Source of the DNA: Phenylobacterium sp.
Lineage (GTDB): Bacteria > Pseudomonadota > Alphaproteobacteria > Caulobacterales > Caulobacteraceae
Direction of reading: 5' to 3'
NCBI RefSeq assembly: GCF_030693405.1
Contig: NZ_JAUYAW010000012.1
Location: 1-54,981, forward strand
Length of the DNA stretch: 54,981 bases
The notes under the pieces were generated by a model. That model did not search any database and was not told where the DNA came from. It saw only the letters and a list, made by a program, of their open reading frames with translations. The translations under genes and the position numbers were made by a program. Shown piece after piece: positions 8,831 through 17,146 of the stretch. The first letter of the stretch is position 1. Every line of letters begins with the position of its first letter.

Positions 8831-8857
8831 GAATCGATAGAGATCAACGCATGACTC
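8831..8857. promoter_or_regulatory. Pair of CcrM-type GANTC sites upstream of the DivJ-like kinase
   Basis: GAATC at 8831-8835 and GACTC at 8853-8857 lie 38-64 bases upstream of the chosen kinase start. GANTC is the methylation site of the cell-cycle methyltransferase CcrM in Alphaproteobacteria. If the TTG at 8847 were the real start, the first site would be coding. Confidence 0.35.
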
Positions 8858-9019
8858 TAGACCCCGCTCCCACCTCAAGCGAGCCTGCTCGCCCCCTGGG
8901 CGACGGCCATGGGGTCGCAGTCCGCCCATATCGGGCGCAGAGCGCCGCGAAACCAATTCGTAAGCCCCCCGCCCGCAGTCTGGGGGACTGTCCCAGAGGT
9001 TACCCAGCGAGCCCATCCG

Positions 9020-9850
9020 ATGACCGATGCGGCCCCCCGTCACCCGCCGCCGCAGTCCGAGCCCAGGCTTTCCGGGGATGCGGCCGCCCGGCGCGAGGCC
9101 CGGCGCGCCGTCCACAAGCGTCTGGAGGCCAGGGCCGAAGAGCAGCGGCGCTCCTTCCTGCGCATGGTCAGCCACGAACTGCGCACGCCCCTGAACTCCA
9201 TTCTCGGCTTCTCGGAACTGATCGGCGCCGAGATCTACGGCCCCCTCGGCGCCCCCGAATACAAGGAATATGCCGGGCTGATCCGCGACAGCGGTCAGAA
9301 GCTGCTCGCCCTGGCCAATCAGGTGCTGGAGATCGCCCGGCTCGACAGCGGCACGGCTGATCTGGCGGCGCGCCGGGAGCCGCTCGACCATGTCCTGGAC
9401 GATGTGCTCGACGGCCTGGCCGAGGAAACCCGCGCGCGTCGGGCCAGGGTGATCGTCGACGATCAGGGACGGCTTCCCGACATCATCGCCGACCCCAAGG
9501 GCGTGCGCACCGCTCTGACGGCCCTGGTGTCCAACGCCCTGGCCTATGGTCCTGAGGAGGGGCTCGTCACGATCGTCGTCGAGACGACGGCTGAAGGCGT
9601 CGCCTTGACCCTGACCGACCAGGGTCCAGGCGTGGCGGCCCAGGACATCCCCCGCCTGCTGCGCCCCTTCGAGCAGGGGGAGAACGCCCTGATCCGCCGG
9701 GGAGAAGGCGCCGGCCTCGGCCTGCCGCTGGCCTATATGCTGTGCCGTGGGATGGGCGGCGGCCTGGCGCTTGGGCCGGGCCCGGAAGGGGGGCTGAAGG
9801 TCGTCGTCCGCCTACCAGCAGCCCAGACCTTGCCTGACCACGGCATCTGA
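9020..9850 (+). CDS. Soluble sensor-less histidine kinase
   Basis: A 276-residue kinase starting at ATG 9020; the frame is open further upstream but lacks a convincing start. There is no membrane segment and no PAS or response receiver domain. A short Arg/Ala coiled coil leads into HisKA with SHELRTPLNSILGFSELIG (His52), then an HATPase with NALAYG, DQGPGVA and GEGAGLGLPL. It is transcribed divergently from the DivJ-like gene. The H-box neighbourhood (IYGPLGAPEYKEYAGLI) resembles the PleC/DivJ clade, so DivK or PleD crosstalk is possible but inferred. No response regulator gene is adjacent. Confidence 0.8.
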   Translation: MTDAAPRHPPPQSEPRLSGDAAARREARRAVHKRLEARAEEQRRSFLRMVSHELRTPLNSILGFSELIGAEIYGPLGAPEYKEYAGLIRDSGQKLLALANQVLEIARLDSGTADLAARREPLDHVLDDVLDGLAEETRARRARVIVDDQGRLPDIIADPKGVRTALTALVSNALAYGPEEGLVTIVVETTAEGVALTLTDQGPGVAAQDIPRLLRPFEQGENALIRRGEGAGLGLPLAYMLCRGMGGGLALGPGPEGGLKVVVRLPAAQTLPDHGI

Positions 9851-9880
9851 CGCGTTGCGCCCCGACCTTTGGGGGCTTAA

Positions 9881-10324
9881 GTGCGGGACCAGATGGACGG
9901 CATCCAGAAAACCCTCGACGAACTCGCCGACGAATTCGACCTCCTGGGCGACTGGGAGGAGCGCTATCGCTATGTGATCGAGCTGGGCGGCGATCTTGCG
10001 CCCCTGAGCGAGGCCGAGCGATCGGAGGCCAACAAGGTGCGCGGCTGCGCCAGCCAGGTCTGGCTGGTCACAGAACCGAAGGGCGACGGGCGGGTGGAGT
10101 TTCGCGGGGACTCCGACGCCCACATCGTGCGCGGCCTGATCGCCATTCTGCTGCGTCTGTTCTCAGGGCGCCGGCCGGCCGACATCCTGGCCTTCGACGT
10201 GCGGGGCGCGTTCGCGAGACTGGGGCTGTCGGGCGCCCTCTCCACCCAGCGTTCCAACGGTCTGGCCGCCATGGCCGAACGCATCGCCCGGGACGCCGCG
10301 GCCCTGAACGCCGCCAACGGCTGA
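9881..10324 (+). CDS. sufE: SufE-like cysteine desulfurase sulfur acceptor
   Basis: 147 residues from a GTG at 9881 with GGGGG five bases upstream; an ATG at 9893 is four codons in and equally possible. SufE takes persulfide sulfur from SufS for Fe-S cluster assembly in the cytoplasm. The family motif VRGCASQVW is present with acceptor Cys56, followed by GDSDAHIVRGLIAILL and the closing LSTQRSNGL segment. The rest of the suf operon is not nearby, a common arrangement in this group where sufE stands beside the kinase genes. Confidence 0.88.
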   Translation: MRDQMDGIQKTLDELADEFDLLGDWEERYRYVIELGGDLAPLSEAERSEANKVRGCASQVWLVTEPKGDGRVEFRGDSDAHIVRGLIAILLRLFSGRRPADILAFDVRGAFARLGLSGALSTQRSNGLAAMAERIARDAAALNAANG

Positions 10325-10338
10325 CGCCGAACTGAAAC

Positions 10339-10830
10339 TCAGGCGGCGCGGATGCCCGAGAAGCCGGACTCGCTCTGCAGGCCCACGACCGTGTCGTAGC
10401 CGAGGATCATGTCCACATCGCGCCCATTGGACGCCAGCGGCAGCCTCAGCCACAGGATCGAGACATGGCCGGCTCCGCGCCAGGCCAGGCTGTGGACACC
10501 GACCCCTGGCCGGCGCTCCTGGACCACCGCCGACAACTCTTCGCGCCAGTAGTCGGCGGCTGCGGCGTTGTACACCTCGCCCAGGGTGCGGCCGGTGATC
10601 TCCCGGCCATAGATGCTGTAGAGCCCCGTGCCGGCCAGACGGACGCGGAAGTCCATGGGGTCGCGACGGATATCGATCAGGCTGACCGTCGGCAGCAGGC
10701 GCTTCAGGGCCGCCGGATCGACATCCCGGCGCGCAGGCAGCCGCGCGCCACGGCGCAGGCCGGCCCAATAGCCGTAGATTTCTTCATGAGCACGAGCGGC
10801 AGCCGCCGAAGCCCCTATCTGAGCGGCCAT
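10339..10830 (-). CDS. PAS_5 family (single PAS domain) protein
   Basis: 163 residues from ATG 10830, chosen over a longer frame because AAGGA lies eight bases upstream. Nearly the whole protein is one PAS-type domain. It contains the family hallmarks WAGLRRGARLPARRDVDP near the start, RLAGTGLYSIYGREITGRTL in the core, and the closing beta strands ILGYDTVVG. PAS_5 proteins occur in many copies in Caulobacterales and their ligands are mostly unknown. There is no output domain, so it may act as a partner of a kinase or cyclase. Its upstream region is crowded with GANTC sites, one of which overlaps the ribosome-binding site. Confidence 0.75.
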   Translation of the reverse strand: MAAQIGASAAAARAHEEIYGYWAGLRRGARLPARRDVDPAALKRLLPTVSLIDIRRDPMDFRVRLAGTGLYSIYGREITGRTLGEVYNAAAADYWREELSAVVQERRPGVGVHSLAWRGAGHVSILWLRLPLASNGRDVDMILGYDTVVGLQSESGFSGIRAA

Positions 10831-10835
10831 ATTCA

Positions 10836-10893
10836 GATTCCTTAACAACCCATTGGAATCGCGACGAATCACTTATCGCCCGTATGGCGAATC
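10836..10893. promoter_or_regulatory. Cluster of four CcrM-type GANTC sites
   Basis: GATTC 10836-10840, GAATC 10856-10860, GAATC 10866-10870 and GAATC 10889-10893 occur within 58 bases immediately upstream of the PAS_5 start. GANTC should be rare at this base composition. Clusters of this kind mark promoters that respond to CcrM methylation state in Caulobacter relatives. The sites are seen directly; the regulation is inferred. Confidence 0.5.
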
Positions 10894-10942
10894 TTGGGCA
10901 AGTCGAAATCGCCGCCTGCGACGACGAGGGGGCATAAATCGC

Positions 10943-10976
10943 AAAAAAGCGCCCGCCTCCTGGAGAGGCGGGCGCT
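10943..10976 (-). terminator. Intrinsic terminator of mucR
   Basis: A perfect 12-bp stem (10948-10959 with 10965-10976) encloses a five-base loop. On the minus strand it is followed by a run of six T (10943-10948). It lies about 30 bases after the mucR stop codon. Confidence 0.85.
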
Positions 10977-11004
10977 CTTTATCGTCAGCGAGGCTGCGGA
11001 GGGA

Positions 11005-11424
11005 TCAGCGCTTCTTGCGCGCCGCCTGCCGGCCGCCTTGGCCCAGGCCCATCTGCTTGGCCAGGTCCGAACGCGCCTTGGCGTAGTTCGGGGCGACCAT
11101 GGGGTAGTCCTTGGGCAGGCCCCACTTGGCCCGGTATTCTTCGGGGCTCATATTGTACTTGGTGCGCAGGTGCCGCTTCAGCGACTTGAACTTGCGACCG
11201 TCTTCCAGGCAGATCAGGAAGTCCGGCGTAATGGAACGACGAACAGGAACCGCCGGTTCCTTGGGCGGCGCCTCGACAGCTTCGGGCGCGGTGGTGACGC
11301 CAGCCAGCGCGCGATGCACAGCCTGGATCAGGTTTGGCAGGTCGGCCGCAGCGACCGAATTGTTGCCGACATAGGCCGACACGATATCGGCCGTCATCTC
11401 GATGACTTCTGCTTTTTCGTCCAT
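11005..11424 (-). CDS. mucR: MucR/Ros family transcriptional regulator with incomplete zinc site
   Basis: 139 residues. The N-terminal half (about 1-60) matches the MucR oligomerisation region, and 66-115 is the Ros-type DNA-binding domain ([20 protein letters not shown], then [13 protein letters not shown]). In Ros the zinc is held by Cys-Cys-His-His. Here I read Cys72, Asp75 and His85. At the fourth position stands Lys89-Tyr90 with no histidine. In Caulobacter, MucR proteins work with SciP to repress S-phase/CtrA target genes, and rhizobial homologues control exopolysaccharide. The gene ends in a strong terminator and is monocistronic. Confidence 0.88.
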   Translation of the reverse strand: MDEKAEVIEMTADIVSAYVGNNSVAAADLPNLIQAVHRALAGVTTAPEAVEAPPKEPAVPVRRSITPDFLICLEDGRKFKSLKRHLRTKYNMSPEEYRAKWGLPKDYPMVAPNYAKARSDLAKQMGLGQGGRQAARKKR

Positions 11425-11642
11425 TTGATTTACCCAGAACGGCGCAATGTGAGCGCCACAACATCTGATTCCCAGATCAGTTGTCAGCTACTTATCGCCC
11501 ATAATGCCTCTGCACAAGACAATAGGGCTCAAAGCTGTCCTTACAGCAGGACAAGCCTGAAAAATTACGTGCCAGAGTTGAGTAGGTGCGACCGGGCGTC
11601 ACAGCTCCGAGATTTGAGCCGCGCCTTACGCTTGCTAGGCGC

Positions 11643-12857
11643 CTAGTTTCGACCCAGCTCTTTTGCAAAGGCGAGCATCGCTGCGCGCTGCGGCAAGGAG
11701 TATTCATCAATGACGCTATCGTCGCCGTCGCGGATCGCCTGCAACAGTTCCGGCGTCATGGCCGAAGACAGCGACCAGTTCCAGTAGCGCAACACAGTCT
11801 GAGCCCGGTCGACCGCCAGGGTGTCGTAGATGATCATGGTCCGCTCAAAGGCCGGGTTGGGCGATCCGTCGGCCTCGGTCTCCGGGCGCCGCAGCCCGCG
11901 CCACAGGGCGCGCAGGGCCGCCCGCGGCAGGCCCGTCGCCTTGCAAAGAATGGCCAGGGGCTCGCCTCCCGCATCGGTGAACAGCTTGGCGCCGGTCATG
12001 GGCTTCAAGCCCGCCAGATAGGAGATCTCCTCGGCCACCTCGCGGGTCATGCCATGCTGGGCGGCGGAGACGGCGGCCTCCAGGCTGGTGAATGGGCTCT
12101 TTTCGATCGCGGCGCGATTGCGCTGACGGCGCTCGATGAACTGCAGCGCCTTGCGCGACATGGGGTCCTGCCAACCTTCGGCGGCCGCCATGGGGAAGAT
12201 GTCGCCTGCCGCATCCTGCAGGATTTCACGGGACACTGCGAAGCGCTGCAGGATCGTGCGGCGGGCCTCCGGATCCGCCCACCAGAACAGCACATAGGCC
12301 TGGGCCGGCCGCAGCTCCGGCCGGCGCAGCAAAGCCGGCGCGATCTGGGGCGCGTCGCGGCTGATGGCGACCAGAGCCTCCAGGCCGGCATGGCCGATCC
12401 TGGCCTCCCGATTGGCCAGGACAGCCTCGATGACCTGAAGCTCGCCCGCCGCCACCAGGGCTTCGACCACCACCTCGCTGAGCCCCTTGCGGGCGGCGAT
12501 CATCAACCGGTGCTCAGACCCGGCCGTGCGGGCGCAGTCCAGCAACTCGGCGTCCGACAGGCTCTCGCAGTCCTCCAGCAGGGGCCGGGCGACCTGCGGC
12601 TCATCGTGCAGCAGCAGACGGGCCAGCTGAGCGGGCGGCTCTGTCAGGCTGGCCAGGCGGCGGGAGACCTTCAGGCGCTCGTCGGGGGACGCGTCCCTGA
12701 GCATCTCGATCAGCAGATCAGCGGTCACAGCCCGCTCGAAGGCGTTGATCCGGCTGGACGGGAGGCACACCACATCGGCCAGCCGCCGCAGCAAGGCGCC
12801 TCTGGCGCGGAACTGCGGGGGCGGCGAGTCGTCCGGGTGGGGGGCGCTCTGGCTCAT
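11643..12857 (-). CDS. DUF2336 family protein
   Basis: About 404 residues from ATG 12857 (a GTG at 12869 is in frame). The protein is a run of helical hairpins of the HEAT/TPR-like type with repeated blocks such as LSEVVVEALVAAGELQVIEAVLANREARIGHAGLEALV, shown here only in part: EVVVEALVAAGELQVIEAVL. This is the pattern of DUF2336, an alphaproteobacterial family often found in Caulobacterales and of unknown role. There is no signal or membrane segment. A TTAACCAT element at 12885-12892, a motif also linked to CtrA in Caulobacter, sits 28 bases upstream. Confidence 0.7.
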   Translation of the reverse strand: MSQSAPHPDDSPPPQFRARGALLRRLADVVCLPSSRINAFERAVTADLLIEMLRDASPDERLKVSRRLASLTEPPAQLARLLLHDEPQVARPLLEDCESLSDAELLDCARTAGSEHRLMIAARKGLSEVVVEALVAAGELQVIEAVLANREARIGHAGLEALVAISRDAPQIAPALLRRPELRPAQAYVLFWWADPEARRTILQRFAVSREILQDAAGDIFPMAAAEGWQDPMSRKALQFIERRQRNRAAIEKSPFTSLEAAVSAAQHGMTREVAEEISYLAGLKPMTGAKLFTDAGGEPLAILCKATGLPRAALRALWRGLRRPETEADGSPNPAFERTMIIYDTLAVDRAQTVLRYWNWSLSSAMTPELLQAIRDGDDSVIDEYSLPQRAAMLAFAKELGRN

Positions 12858-12884
12858 CTGGACACCCACTCCAACACAGGGGCG

Positions 12885-12892
12885 TTAACCAT
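12885..12892 (+). promoter_or_regulatory. TTAACCAT element upstream of the DUF2336 gene
   Basis: TTAACCAT is the second motif I recall as associated with CtrA-regulated promoters in Caulobacter. It lies 28 bases upstream of the DUF2336 start. A single eight-base match is weak evidence on its own. Confidence 0.3.
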
Positions 12893-12916
12893 GGGTTCCC
12901 GTGCGCCCGCGCCTCC

Positions 12917-13810
12917 TTAGGAGAATTCGGGGGGCGTGCGCCCTGGCCAGATGTCGGGAAGCCCATCGGAGACCCTGTCCGGGAAGGCGGGCGGGCGCTT
13001 CTGCAGGAAGGATTCGACCCCCTCCTTGGAGTCGGCCGACGCGCCCCTGGCCTGAATCCCGCGGCTGTCGGCCCGGTGGGCGGCCATCGGATGGTCGGCG
13101 CCGGCCATTCGCCACATGAGCTGACGGGTCAGGGCCACCGAGACGGGGGCGGCGTTATCGACGATCTCGCGGGCCAGGGCGCGTGCGGCCGGCAGCAGGT
13201 CTTCGGGCGCATGCAGCGAGCGGACCAGGCCCCGATCCAGAGCCTCCTGGGCGTTGAACACCCGGCCGGAGTAGCACCACTCCAGAGCCGTCTGCATGCC
13301 CACCAGCCGGGGCAGGAACCAGGAGGAGCAGGCCTCCGGCGTGATGCCCCGGCGGGCGAAGACGAAACCGAACCGCGCCTCGGTCGAGGCCAGGCGGATG
13401 TCCATGGGCAGTTGCATGGTGACGCCCACCCCGACGGCGGCGCCGTTCACCGCCGCGATCACCGGCTTGAGGCTGTCATAGATGCGCAAGGAGACCAGGC
13501 CGCCCCCATCCCTGTAGACGCCCGACTCTGTCCGCTGGCCCAGAGGATCAACATCCCGGCGGTCGTAATCGAAGGTCGAGCCGCCGCCCGCCAGATCTGC
13601 TCCAGCGCAGAAGCCGCGGCCGGCGCCCGTCACGATGACGGCGCGCACATCGTCATCGGCGTCGGTCAGGTCGAAGGCCGCGATCAGTTCGCGGTTCATC
13701 AGAGGGTTGAAGGCGTTGAGCTTTTCCGGCCGATTCAGGGTCAGCAGGGCGATCCCGTCCTCAAGTTCGAGCTTCAAGGTCTCGAATTCGGCGAGGCTCT
13801 TGATGGCCAT
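12917..13810 (-). CDS. Enoyl-CoA hydratase/isomerase family (crotonase)
   Basis: 297 residues from ATG 13810, which follows AGGGAGACGTC; the open frame to 13960 has no such signal. Crotonase-fold motifs are clear: LTLNRPEKLNAFN near 23-35, the oxyanion-hole segment GAGRGFCAGADL at about 62-73, and AAVNGAAVGVGVTM around 122-135. The segment RRGITPEACSSWFLPRLVG carries the expected acidic residue. It hydrates 2-enoyl-CoA in fatty acid breakdown or a related pathway. It is divergent from the acyl-CoA synthetase gene 148 bases away, suggesting shared control. The substrate chain length cannot be told from the sequence. Confidence 0.85.
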   Translation of the reverse strand: MAIKSLAEFETLKLELEDGIALLTLNRPEKLNAFNPLMNRELIAAFDLTDADDDVRAVIVTGAGRGFCAGADLAGGGSTFDYDRRDVDPLGQRTESGVYRDGGGLVSLRIYDSLKPVIAAVNGAAVGVGVTMQLPMDIRLASTEARFGFVFARRGITPEACSSWFLPRLVGMQTALEWCYSGRVFNAQEALDRGLVRSLHAPEDLLPAARALAREIVDNAAPVSVALTRQLMWRMAGADHPMAAHRADSRGIQARGASADSKEGVESFLQKRPPAFPDRVSDGLPDIWPGRTPPEFS

Positions 13811-13958
13811 GACGTCTCCCTTTCGCTTTCCTGTCTTTGCCCCATCGGAGCCGCTTGACGGACGGGAGGTCAAGCACGCCATGATCCCTGAACAGTGATC
13901 ATTTGAAGCTGGTCGACGGCCCCGACGAAGAGGGCTGCGACCTGGAGGAAACAGGCCC

Positions 13959-15497
13959 ATGCATCCGTCGCATCATGCGAAGTCCCACCCTGAGCGCGCC
14001 GCCTACATCATGGCCAGCTCCGGCGAGACGGTCACCTATGGCGAGCTTGAGGCCCGCTCGAACCAGGGCGCCCATCTGTTCCGCCAGCTTGGCCTGAAGG
14101 CCGGCGACGTGATCGCCATCCTGATGGAGAACCATCCGCGGTTCTTCGAGGTGGCCTGGGCCGCGCAACGGGCTGGCCTCTATTACGCCTGTATCTCCTC
14201 CAAGCTGACGGCCGGCGAGATCGAATACATCATGGGCGATTGCGCCGCCCAGGTGCTGATCACCTCGGCCGGCGTCGGGCCGGTGGTCGACGAGCTTCCG
14301 GCTCTGTCGCCAGGGGTAAAGCTCTACATGGTGGGCGAGGCTCGCGCGCCCTATGAGAGCTTTGAGGCGGCCCGGGCGGCCATGCCCGAAACGCCGATCG
14401 CCGACGAGACCGCCGGCGCCGACATGCTTTATTCGTCGGGCACCACCGGCCGGCCCAAGGGGATCAAGCCGCCCCTGACCGGCGGGCCGATCGATGCGCC
14501 CAATGCGCTGTCCATGATGGCCGAGCACATGTTCGGCTTCCCGCCCAACGGGACCTATCTGTCGCCCGCGCCCCTCTATCACGCCGCGCCGCTGCGCTGG
14601 TGCATGGGCTATCAGCGGATCGGCGGCACCGTGGTGGTGATGGAGAAGTTCGATCCCGAACACGCCCTGCAGCTGATCGAAACCTACGAGATCGACTGCG
14701 GCCAGTTCGTGCCCACCCACTTCGTGCGGATGCTGAAACTGCCGCCGGAGGTGCGCACCCGCTACGACCTGTCGTCGATGAAGTCGGCCGTCCACGCCGC
14801 CGCCCCCTGCCCCATCCCGGTCAAGGAGCAGATGATGGAGTGGTGGGGGCCGATCATCCACGAGTACTATGCCGGCAGCGAGGGCAACGGCTTCTGCCAT
14901 ATCGGTCCGCACGACTGGCTGACCCACAAGGGCTCCGTGGGCAAGGGCACCACCGCCGAGGTCAAGATCTGCGGCGACGACGGGGAGCCCCTGCCGCCGC
15001 GCACCGAAGGGGTCGTCTATTTCGCCGGTGGGACGCCGCTCACCTATCACAATGCGCCGGACAAGGTGGCCGAGAACACCAACCGCCATGGCTGGACGAC
15101 GCTGGGCGATGTGGGCTGGGTGGATGAGGAGGGCTTCCTCTACCTGACCGACCGCAAGAGCTTCATGATCATTTCTGGCGGGGTGAACATCTATCCCCAG
15201 GAGCTGGAGAACCTGCTGATCACCCACCCCAAGGTGGCTGACGCCGCGGTGGTGGGCGCCCCGGACGAGGAGATGGGCGAGAAGGTCGTCGCGGTCATCC
15301 AGCCCATGAACTGGGCCGACGCCGGGGACGACCTGCGGGCCGAGTTGATGGCCTTCTGCCGGGCAAATCTCAGCCATGTGAAGTCGCCGCGCATGCTCGA
15401 TTTCATGGCCGAACTGCCCCGCCACCCGACGGGTAAGCTCTATAAGCGCCTGATCCGCGACGCCTATTGGGGCAAGGAAGGCTCCAAGATCGTCTGA
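13959..15497 (+). CDS. AMP-dependent acyl-CoA synthetase (FadD-like)
   Basis: 512 residues with GGAGG nine bases before the ATG. It activates a carboxylic acid to its CoA thioester through an acyl-adenylate. The AMP-binding P-loop YSSGTTGRPKG is at 158-168. Further motifs are the adenine-binding YYAGSEGNG, the hinge-type YLTDRKSFMIISGGVNIYP and a C-terminal HPTGKLYKRL with the catalytic lysine. The protein resembles FadD3/FadD13-like synthetases that act on medium-chain, aromatic or steroid side-chain acids rather than classic FadD. The neighbours, a crotonase and a MaoC hydratase, fit an acyl-CoA degradation role. Confidence 0.88.
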   Translation: MHPSHHAKSHPERAAYIMASSGETVTYGELEARSNQGAHLFRQLGLKAGDVIAILMENHPRFFEVAWAAQRAGLYYACISSKLTAGEIEYIMGDCAAQVLITSAGVGPVVDELPALSPGVKLYMVGEARAPYESFEAARAAMPETPIADETAGADMLYSSGTTGRPKGIKPPLTGGPIDAPNALSMMAEHMFGFPPNGTYLSPAPLYHAAPLRWCMGYQRIGGTVVVMEKFDPEHALQLIETYEIDCGQFVPTHFVRMLKLPPEVRTRYDLSSMKSAVHAAAPCPIPVKEQMMEWWGPIIHEYYAGSEGNGFCHIGPHDWLTHKGSVGKGTTAEVKICGDDGEPLPPRTEGVVYFAGGTPLTYHNAPDKVAENTNRHGWTTLGDVGWVDEEGFLYLTDRKSFMIISGGVNIYPQELENLLITHPKVADAAVVGAPDEEMGEKVVAVIQPMNWADAGDDLRAELMAFCRANLSHVKSPRMLDFMAELPRHPTGKLYKRLIRDAYWGKEGSKIV

Positions 15498-15588
15498 TCC
15501 CAAGGCGAGTGGCGCGCGCAGCGCCCTTGCCCACGCCGCCCCAGGTGATAGACCCGAACACCTGTTTCAAACCTTTAGGGAGCAAGCG

Positions 15589-16038
15589 ATGAACCCGGTG
15601 GAATTCAAGGATCTGCCCGGCCTGGTCGGCCAGGAAGTCGGCGTGTCGGACTGGGTCGAGATCACCCAGGAGCGGGTGAACCAGTTCGCCGAGGCGACCG
15701 GCGACCACCAGTGGATCCACGTGGACGTGGAGCGCGCCAACAAGGAAATGGGCGGCCCCATCGCCCACGGCTATCTGACCCTGTCGCTGATCCCCTTCCT
15801 CGGCGCCGGCATGCTGCCGATCAAGGGCGTGACCCGGGGCATCAATTATGGCTCGGACAAGGTGCGCTTCATCAACATGGTCCGCGTCGGCAAGCGCGTG
15901 CGCATGCGCCAGAAGCTGATCGGCGCCGAGCCCAAGTCGGGCGGCATCCAGCTGAAGAATGAATGCACCATCGAGATCGAAGGCGAGTCCAAGCCCGCCT
16001 GCGTGGCCGAGACCATTTCGGTCGTCTACGGCGCCTAA
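15589..16038 (+). CDS. MaoC-like (R)-specific enoyl-CoA hydratase
   Basis: 149 residues preceded by AGGGAGCAAGCG. A hot-dog fold MaoC dehydratase. The catalytic segment FAEATGDHQWIHVD at 33-46 contains the Asp/His pair, and GGPIAHGYLTLSL at 55-67 is the conserved helix. It probably hydrates a trans-2-enoyl-CoA to the (R)-3-hydroxy form, in degradation or in polyhydroxyalkanoate supply. It lies 91 bases downstream of the synthetase in the same direction and ends in a terminator. Confidence 0.85.
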   Translation: MNPVEFKDLPGLVGQEVGVSDWVEITQERVNQFAEATGDHQWIHVDVERANKEMGGPIAHGYLTLSLIPFLGAGMLPIKGVTRGINYGSDKVRFINMVRVGKRVRMRQKLIGAEPKSGGIQLKNECTIEIEGESKPACVAETISVVYGA

Positions 16039-16057
16039 ATCAGCCGTTTATGCTGCG

Positions 16058-16087
16058 AAAGGCCCGCGTTTCGGCGCGGGCCTTTTT
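16058..16087 (+). terminator. Intrinsic terminator after maoC-like gene
   Basis: An 11-bp perfect stem (16058-16068 with 16075-16085), a six-base loop and a run of five T. It lies 20 bases after the MaoC stop and before the convergent protease gene. Confidence 0.85.
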
Positions 16088-16112
16088 CGTGGCCGGAAGA
16101 CAGGTCCGGCCC

Positions 16113-16946
16113 TCAATAATCCGGGGAAACCGCCTCGAGCGCCGAGGCCGCCTTGGCGCCGCCGACCCCCATGTCGCCCTGCGCCACGGTGATCTCAGCC
16201 AGCGGATTGTCCAGCAGGGCCAGGGTCTCGTGAATGTAGCGGGCGTGGGTGACGATGCCGATCTCCAGTCGCTCGCTGTTCAGCTCCACCTGCTGGGTGA
16301 GCAGGCCGGCGATGAACTGGACCTCCTGGGAATCGCCGCCGCCGGGCCTGCGGCGCACGCCCTCGGCCATGAACACCGGTCCGCCGGAATTGCCGGGGAA
16401 GACGGTGAAGTCGAGCAGGAAGGTCGGAAAGGCCGCCGCCGGCGCCAGCGGGAAGGAGGCCACCCGCCCGGAGCGGAGGATCGGGAAGCCGGCCGGGTTG
16501 GCTGACAGGCCGCGGGGGAAGCCGAGCGCCATCATCTGGTCGCCCGCGCCCACTGCATAGGTGGAAAAGGTCTCGTCCCCGGCCAGCCAGTCCTTGGGGA
16601 TCGCCGCCTTGGCGAATTCCGGCGGGGCGGTGACGGTGATGGCGGCCACGTCGCGCTTGGGGTGCTGGGTCCAGCGGGGATTGCCGTCGGCGTCGCGGAT
16701 GTCGACCTTCTGGGGGGCGTAGCTCCAGCTGCCATCCGCATTGGCGATCCGGTAGCCGATGCGGGCCTGAACCCCGGGCATCCGCTGCAGCACGTGGTTG
16801 GCGGTGACCAGGACCGTGCGCGGCTGGCCATCAAGGGTCGGTGCGTTGATCAGGAACCCGGTGCCGACCGTGCGCGTTCCATCCCCCAGCGGCTGCTCGA
16901 TCTGAACCGTGGCGTGGATCAGCTCGACAGCAAGATCTGCGATCAT
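16113..16946 (-). CDS. Trypsin-fold serine protease without signal peptide
   Basis: 277 residues. The catalytic triad is visible: His51 in VTANHVL, Asp99 in PKRDVAAI and Ser187 in PGNSGGPVF. The protein begins directly in the protease barrel (MIADLAVELIHATVQIE) with no signal peptide, no PDZ domain and no membrane anchor. That differs from the periplasmic DegP/HtrA type and implies a cytoplasmic protein or an unrecognised export route. It is divergent from oligopeptidase B across about 200 bases. The substrate is unknown. Confidence 0.8.
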   Translation of the reverse strand: MIADLAVELIHATVQIEQPLGDGTRTVGTGFLINAPTLDGQPRTVLVTANHVLQRMPGVQARIGYRIANADGSWSYAPQKVDIRDADGNPRWTQHPKRDVAAITVTAPPEFAKAAIPKDWLAGDETFSTYAVGAGDQMMALGFPRGLSANPAGFPILRSGRVASFPLAPAAAFPTFLLDFTVFPGNSGGPVFMAEGVRRRPGGGDSQEVQFIAGLLTQQVELNSERLEIGIVTHARYIHETLALLDNPLAEITVAQGDMGVGGAKAASALEAVSPDY

Positions 16947-17146
16947 GAACGCCCCTCGACTGGTGTGTATTGGACGGGGCCAAGTGAATCAGACCTGCCG
17001 CACTGCGGCAAGACGCGAGGATGTTACCGTCCGCGCCCTATTGCCGCGCGCCATATCCAGATCATGAAGAGCGCCACACGCAAACAGGCGCAAAAGCGCG
17101 CACGCCACGTCTTGAGGCGGGCGCGGGTTCGTCGCATCTAGCAGAC

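Noticed and set aside
6547..9360. A 937-residue open frame on the plus strand over the secreted protein and the kinase
   Set aside because: It crosses two real genes and the gap between them, has Pro/Arg/Ala-biased composition, and contains no recognisable domain.
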